Part shown: positions 31,213 to 35,285 of the stretch, one piece after another
Layout of the letters: every line of letters starts with the position of its first letter
How positions within the stretch are numbered: position 1 is the stretch's first letter
Assembly (NCBI RefSeq): GCF_002498065.1
Contig: NZ_DAFZ01000097.1
Coordinates: 1 to 35,285 of the forward strand
Reading direction: 5' to 3'
Source: Methanoculleus sp. UBA208
GTDB lineage: Archaea > Halobacteriota > Methanomicrobia > Methanomicrobiales > Methanoculleaceae
Length of the DNA: 35,285 bases
Notes under the pieces: generated by a model
The model's input: the letters and a program-made list of their open reading frames with translations, nothing else
What the model was told of the DNA's origin: nothing
Databases searched by the model: none
Made by a program: the position numbers and the translations under genes

Positions 31213-32448
31213 ATCACCATCACCTTTGAGGATCTGCAGGGGAGAGCGATCTACATCGAGAGTTACGGGTGCACCTACAACCACGCCGACACCCGGAGGC
31301 TCGAGGCGATACTGGAAGGTCTCGGCTGCAGGCTGACCGGGCCGGAGGAGGCGGACGCCGTGATCGTCAACACCTGCACGGTGATCGGCGCGACCGAACG
31401 AAAGATGCTCCGCCGTCTTGCCGCATTCGCCGGGCGCGATCTCTACGTGACCGGGTGCATGCCGCTCGTCCAGATGGATAAGATCCGATCGGTCTGCACG
31501 CCGCACGTCATCCACCCGGACGAGATCCACGAGCGCTCCGGCGGCGTCGGCACCCCCGGAGCAGGAGCAATCGGCGTGGTGCAGGTGGCGAGCGGGTGCG
31601 TCGGCCGGTGCAGTTACTGCATCACCCGGCTCGCACGAGGAAGGCTCAGGAGCGCACCTGCACGGGACATCCTCGACGCCGTCCGGGACCTTGCCGCGTC
31701 GGGCGCCTGCGAGATCCAGCTGACCGGGCAGGACGTGGCCGCCTGGGGGCTCGACCGGGGCGAGTCGCTCCCCGACCTCCTGCGGGAGATAGTGGAAATC
31801 CCCGGACGGTTCGCCGTCCGGCTGGGGATGATGCACCCGGCATCGGTGCTCGGGATCCTCGATCCCCTCGTCGATGCCCTCAGGAACGATAAGGTCTTCC
31901 GGTTCCTCCATCTCCCCGTCCAGTCCGGTTCCGATACCGTTCTCGAGCGGATGCAGCGCGGTTACCGTGCGGCCGATGTCGTCCGGATCGTCGATACGTT
32001 CCGGGAACGCTTCCCGGATATGATGATCTCGTCCGACTTCATCACCGGGTTTCCCGGAGAGACGGACGAAGAGTTCCGCCGGACGCTCGAACTTCTGCAG
32101 CGCGCGGCGTTCGTGAAGGTGAACATCACCCGCTACTCCCGGCGGCCCGGCACCCCCGCCGCCGCCTTAAAGGATCTCCCCGAGAGGATACGCAAAGACC
32201 GGTCCCGGGTGCTGCTCGCCGAAGCGAACCGGATCTACGACGCCTACAACGAGCGCTGGATCGGGCGGGAGACACCGGTCGTTGCGACCGAGAAGAACGT
32301 GCCGGGATCGACCGTCTGCCGCAACCCCTGCTACCTCAACGTCGTCATCACAGAGGACCTGCCGTTCGGGTTCTCAGGGAGAGCGGTGATCACGGAGAAC
32401 CGGCGGCACTATGTCGTCGGTGATCTGATCCCGTCCGATGCCGGATAG
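31213..32448 (+). CDS. tRNA (t6A37) methylthiotransferase, archaeal MtaB/CDKAL1 type
   Basis: This radical SAM enzyme adds a methylthio group to t6A at tRNA position 37. Counting from 31213 (about 411 aa), the N-terminal cluster cysteines are C20 in ESYGC, C55 in VNTC and C82 in VTGC; the radical SAM triad is C129, C133 and C136. A TRAM domain ends the protein. The frame is open from 31162 but has no ATG, GTG or TTG before GTG 31360, and starting there would lose the first cysteine. I place the start at ATC 31213 because GGGAG (31203-31207) lies five bases before it; CTG 31234 is the alternative. The start is therefore uncertain, the identity is not. Confidence 0.85.
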   Translation: MTITFEDLQGRAIYIESYGCTYNHADTRRLEAILEGLGCRLTGPEEADAVIVNTCTVIGATERKMLRRLAAFAGRDLYVTGCMPLVQMDKIRSVCTPHVIHPDEIHERSGGVGTPGAGAIGVVQVASGCVGRCSYCITRLARGRLRSAPARDILDAVRDLAASGACEIQLTGQDVAAWGLDRGESLPDLLREIVEIPGRFAVRLGMMHPASVLGILDPLVDALRNDKVFRFLHLPVQSGSDTVLERMQRGYRAADVVRIVDTFRERFPDMMISSDFITGFPGETDEEFRRTLELLQRAAFVKVNITRYSRRPGTPAAALKDLPERIRKDRSRVLLAEANRIYDAYNERWIGRETPVVATEKNVPGSTVCRNPCYLNVVITEDLPFGFSGRAVITENRRHYVVGDLIPSDAG

Positions 32449-32500
32449 AGGGTTTAGCCCCCCCGAAACTTTTTCTTCCAGGCGTTGCATATCCCCTTCC

Positions 32501-32944
32501 ATGCAGGAGATCACCGGGCACGAACTCTCCTCGAAGAAGGCCGAATATCTCAAATACATCTATATGCAGGGCGACGTCGTGAAGACGACCGAGATCGCCA
32601 CCCGGTTCTCGGTCGCGCCCTCGACGGTGACAAAAGCGCTCACGGAGATTACAAGAGCAGGATACATCGAGCATACGCCCTATCGCGGTGTGAAACTCAC
32701 AACCCTTGGCACCGAATACGCCCGATTCCTGATCCGGCGCCATCGGATCGTCGCCCTGATGCTCAGCCACTACGGGCTTGAGCCCGGCGAGGCCTGCAGC
32801 GAGGCGAAGAAGATCGAGCAGTGCTTCTCAAAGGACCTCACCAACAGGATGTGTACGTCGCTCGGGCACCCGATGATGAGCGTCTGCGGGGAGATCGAGC
32901 ACGATCACCGTTGCTGCTGCCCTTCCGTTGATGGGCAGAGGTGA
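32501..32944 (+). CDS. DtxR/MntR-family metal-dependent transcriptional regulator
   Basis: This 147-aa regulator has an N-terminal winged helix (KKAEYLKYIYMQGDVVKTTE, recognition helix near VAPSTVTKALTEI) followed by the metal-binding and dimerisation domain. In that second part HRIVALMLSHYGLEPGEACSEAKKIEQ carries the usual H, C and E ligands. The C-terminus is unusually rich in cysteine and histidine (CGEIEHDHRCCCP), perhaps a further metal site. I chose ATG 32501 because the earlier in-frame ATG lies inside the upstream gene. It sits directly before a zinc/manganese ABC transporter and most likely represses it when metal is plentiful; this is inference from position. Confidence 0.88.
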   Translation: MQEITGHELSSKKAEYLKYIYMQGDVVKTTEIATRFSVAPSTVTKALTEITRAGYIEHTPYRGVKLTTLGTEYARFLIRRHRIVALMLSHYGLEPGEACSEAKKIEQCFSKDLTNRMCTSLGHPMMSVCGEIEHDHRCCCPSVDGQR

Positions 32945-32954
32945 CGGCACAACG

Positions 32955-33002
32955 TTTTTATCCCTGCATGGAGGAAAATTTAGATCCATACCAAATCTGG
33001 AG
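32955..33002 (+). promoter_or_regulatory. Promoter and ribosome site of the znu operon
   Basis: TTTTTATC (32955-32962) is a TATA box predicting a start near 32984, and GGAG (32999-33002) is spaced six bases before ATG 33009. AGAT-N9-ATCT within this leader is a weak partial dyad that could be the regulator's operator. Confidence 0.45.
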
Positions 33003-33008
33003 CGGAGA

Positions 33009-33914
33009 ATGATGGGATCGCAGGATAAAAGCAATATCACTCCTTTCTCACTCATTGCAGCTGCATTCATAGTCCTCCTGCTGACAGCAGCCACTGCGGG
33101 ATGTGCCGGGACCGAGCCGCAGCAGGACGGACGGGTCGTCGTCGCGGTCACCATACCGCCCGAGCAGGAGTTCGTGGAGCGGATAGGGGGCGACCACGTC
33201 CGTGTTATCCTGCTGGTCCCGCCGGGGGCCGACCCGCACACCTATGAACCTCCGCCGGGGGTCCTCGCCGAAGTCGCGGAGGCGGATATGTATGCCGTGG
33301 TAGGTTCGGGGATAGAGTTCGAGCTCGCCTGGCAGGAGAAGATCGCCGCCCTGAACCCCGATATGCTGGTCGTCGACTGTTCGAGCGGCGTCGACCTGAT
33401 CTCGACCGGGGAGGGTGGGCAGCAGCGGACCGATCCTCACATCTGGCTCTCGCCCAGAAACGCGAAGATCATGGTCGAGAACATCCGCGAGGGGCTCGCA
33501 GAAGTCGATCCGGCAAACGCCGAAGATTATCGCCGGAACGCCGATGCCTACCTGGAGGAACTCGATGCTCTGGACGCGGAGATCGCCGGGGCGCTCGCCG
33601 AATCGGGAGTGACAAAGGTCATGGTCTACCACTCGTCATGGGCCTACCTGGCCCGGGACTACGGCTTTGTCGAGGTCCCGATCGAAGAAGAGGGGAAAGA
33701 GCCCTCCCCGCAGAGGATAGAGCACCTCATCACGCAGGCAAAAGAGGAGCAGATCAGGGTGATATTTGCGTCGCCCGAGCACTCCACCCGAAGCGCCGAG
33801 GTTATCGCGGACGAGATCGGCGCCACCGTGGTGACGGTAAGCCCGCTCGCGAAGGACTACCTCGCGAACATGCGGCACGTGGCCTCGGCGTTTGCGGAGA
33901 GCGGCAGGCCATGA
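33009..33914 (+). CDS. znuA: Zinc/manganese ABC transporter substrate-binding lipoprotein (ZnuA/TroA family)
   Basis: This metal receptor, 301 aa, has a hydrophobic signal ending in a TAGC lipobox (C32), so it is probably lipid-anchored outside the membrane. The metal ligands expected for the cluster 9 family are H77 in ADPHTYEP, H144 in TDPHIWLSP and H208 in YHSSWAYLA. The fourth position, where manganese binders have an aspartate, reads VTVSPLAKDY, so zinc is more likely than manganese. There is no histidine-rich loop. I chose ATG 33009 because of GGAG before it; the longer frame starts inside the regulator gene. Its stop overlaps znuC as ATGA. Confidence 0.92.
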   Translation: MMGSQDKSNITPFSLIAAAFIVLLLTAATAGCAGTEPQQDGRVVVAVTIPPEQEFVERIGGDHVRVILLVPPGADPHTYEPPPGVLAEVAEADMYAVVGSGIEFELAWQEKIAALNPDMLVVDCSSGVDLISTGEGGQQRTDPHIWLSPRNAKIMVENIREGLAEVDPANAEDYRRNADAYLEELDALDAEIAGALAESGVTKVMVYHSSWAYLARDYGFVEVPIEEEGKEPSPQRIEHLITQAKEEQIRVIFASPEHSTRSAEVIADEIGATVVTVSPLAKDYLANMRHVASAFAESGRP

Positions 33915-34678
33915 CCGCTCCCGTGATCGAGGTCGAGGACGTCTGGGTCAGGCTGCGCGGCCACACCGTGCTCGAGGGGGTGAGCCTCGCCGTTTACCCA
34001 CGGGAGTTCTACGCCGTCATCGGGCCGAACGGCGGCGGGAAGACGACGCTCCTTAAGGTGATCCTCGGCCTCCTCGCCCCCTCCCGCGGCGTAGTCCGGA
34101 TCCTCGGCAGCACGGGGCCGGAGATGCGCAAAGATCTCGGCTACGTCCCCCAGTTCCGGACATTCGACTTCGAGTACCCAATCACCGTGCGGGAGATGGT
34201 CCTCTCCGGCCGCCTCGGCCACATCACCCGGAGACCCCGGCGCTACGCCGAAGAAGACCACGCCCGGACGGAGGAGGCGATCGAGACGATGCGCATCGGC
34301 GACCTCGCCGACCGGCAGATCCGGGACCTCTCGGGCGGGGAGCAGCAGCGGGCGATCATCGCCCGGGCGCTCGTCGGCGACCCGAAGGTGCTGCTCCTCG
34401 ACGAACCGACGGTCTACGTGGACGCCCCGACGGCGGCGCAGTTCTACGGGATCCTTGATAGGCTCCGCGACCGGATGGCGATCGTCCTCGTGACCCACGA
34501 CATCGGGGTGATCCCGGAGCACGTGACCCGGGTTGCCTGCTTAAACCGGCGCCTCTACACGCACGGCACGAACGAGGTCACGGCGGATATGCTCGAGGCC
34601 GCGTACCACTGCCCGGTGGACCTGATTGCTCATGGGGTTCCGCACCGCGTCTTTCCGGAACACCCGGGGGAGGAGTGA
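33911..34678 (+). CDS. znuC: Zinc/manganese ABC transporter ATP-binding protein
   Basis: This is the ATPase of the metal importer, 255 aa. Walker A is GPNGGGKTT (38-46), the Q-loop is at YVPQFRTFD (about 78-86), the signature is LSGGEQQR (140-147), Walker B is LLLDEPTV and the H-loop is VTHDIG. QRAIIARALVGDPKVLLLDEP (loosely spaced) is standard. I chose ATG 33911, which overlaps the znuA stop; a longer frame from 33638 lies wholly inside znuA. It is followed two bases later by the permease gene. Confidence 0.94.
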   Translation: MTAPVIEVEDVWVRLRGHTVLEGVSLAVYPREFYAVIGPNGGGKTTLLKVILGLLAPSRGVVRILGSTGPEMRKDLGYVPQFRTFDFEYPITVREMVLSGRLGHITRRPRRYAEEDHARTEEAIETMRIGDLADRQIRDLSGGEQQRAIIARALVGDPKVLLLDEPTVYVDAPTAAQFYGILDRLRDRMAIVLVTHDIGVIPEHVTRVACLNRRLYTHGTNEVTADMLEAAYHCPVDLIAHGVPHRVFPEHPGEE

Positions 34679-34680
34679 GT

Positions 34681-35285
34681 ATGTTCGAGGTGCTCGGGTA
34701 CGAGTTCTTCAGGAACGCGCTCGCCGCCGGAGTGCTCGCGAGCGTCGCCTGCGGGATCATCGGCACCTACGTCGTGGTGCGGCGGATGGTCTCGGTCAGC
34801 GGCGGCATCTCTCACGCGGCCTTCGGAGGGATCGGCCTCGGCTACTTCCTCGGGATAGACCCGCTCCTCGGGGCCACCGGGTTCACCGTGGCGACGGCGC
34901 TCGGGATGGGCGCGCTCGAACTCCGTGCCAGGCAGCAGATGGACACCCTCATCGGCGCGGTCTGGGCGGCCGGGATGGCCATAGGTATCCTCTTCGTCTA
35001 CCTGACACCGGGATTCGCTCCCGACCTCTTCTCCTACCTCTTCGGGAACATCCTCCTCGTGCCGCGGGGAGACATCCTGCTGATGGGGGTGCTCGTGACC
35101 GTCATCGTCGCCGCCGTGGCCCTCCTCTACCGGGAACTCCAGGCGGTCACCTTCGACCCGGACTACGCAACAGTCATGAACCTCCCGGTCGAGCGGCTTT
35201 CGCTCCTCCTCCTCGTGCTGATTGCGCTCACGGTGGTTATGCTGATCCGGGTGGTGGGGATCATCCTGGTGATCGCGCTCCTCAC
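34681..35285 (+). CDS. znuB: Zinc/manganese ABC transporter permease (ZnuB type), 3' end cut off by the window
   Basis: This is the membrane subunit of the metal importer; the first 201 codons are visible. MFEVLGYEFFRNALAAGVL and then GTYVVVRRMVSVSGGISHAAFGGIG are the hallmark of the ABC-3 permease family. Several hydrophobic helices follow, and the region of VTFDPDYATVMNLPV is the EAA-like loop. The frame is still open at the last base, so roughly a quarter to a third of the protein lies outside. It begins two bases after the znuC stop and completes the three-part transporter. Confidence 0.93.
   Translation, partial: MFEVLGYEFFRNALAAGVLASVACGIIGTYVVVRRMVSVSGGISHAAFGGIGLGYFLGIDPLLGATGFTVATALGMGALELRARQQMDTLIGAVWAAGMAIGILFVYLTPGFAPDLFSYLFGNILLVPRGDILLMGVLVTVIVAAVALLYRELQAVTFDPDYATVMNLPVERLSLLLLVLIALTVVMLIRVVGIILVIALL

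Overview
The window is high-GC archaeal chromosome from a methanogen, most likely order Methanomicrobiales and probably Methanoculleus or a close relative. That placement rests on gene content only; no search was run. The supporting genes are two methanogenesis marker proteins (MtxX/marker 4 and marker 2), an archaeal histone, replication factor C large subunit, archaeal-type S-adenosylmethionine synthetase, ribosomal protein L10e/uL16, archaemetzincin, a DacZ-type diadenylate cyclase, a MEDS-domain sensor and a partial reductive TCA branch. Many starts lack a Shine-Dalgarno and sit about 25 nt after a TATA box, as expected for leaderless archaeal transcripts.

Layout. 1-575: hairpin-rich repeat island, then the promoter of a sulfonate/nitrate/taurine-type ABC transporter (576-3228). 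3229-4515: solo TnpB element (IS200/IS605 group) inserted between the transporter and rpl10e (4602-5114). 5218-12052: nine-gene operon fumA-fumB-korDABC-sucC-sucD-dacZ, in which all eight junctions are 4-nt start/stop overlaps. It converts fumarate/malate and succinate via succinyl-CoA to 2-oxoglutarate, and ends with the c-di-AMP synthase. 12113-13315: mat. 13339-15530: hisG-hisA-hisB. 15531-16555: gene-free, with a second repeat island. 16556-18711 (minus strand): histone, mtxX, marker 2. 18965-20329: rfcL. 20330-21165: third repeat island.

21166-24598: UPF0146 protein and archaemetzincin, divergent with only 17 bp between start codons; then a USP-like protein, an ArsB/NhaD/SLC13-type permease and a second universal stress protein. 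24840-26104 (minus): a cytosine deaminase of the yeast FCY1 type followed by an acetolactate decarboxylase with a membrane-anchor N-terminus; each is broken by one missing base in a G/C run. 26380-27452: HEAT-repeat protein and a divergent unknown protein. 27682-28611: MEDS-domain protein whose end overlaps nadC antisense. 28550-31068 (minus): nadX-nadA-nadC, NAD de novo synthesis from aspartate. 31213-32448: tRNA methylthiotransferase with no canonical start codon in frame. 32501-35285: DtxR-like metalloregulator and a zinc/manganese ABC transporter (znuA-znuC-znuB), the last gene cut by the window end.

The observations I would look at first are the three modular hairpin islands, the unbroken overlap chain that ties dacZ to the reductive TCA genes, the two adjacent single-base frameshifts, the TnpB element with its likely guide-RNA end, the missing start codon of the methylthiotransferase, and the dyad at the histone promoter. 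I see no rRNA, tRNA, CRISPR array or obvious new defence system.
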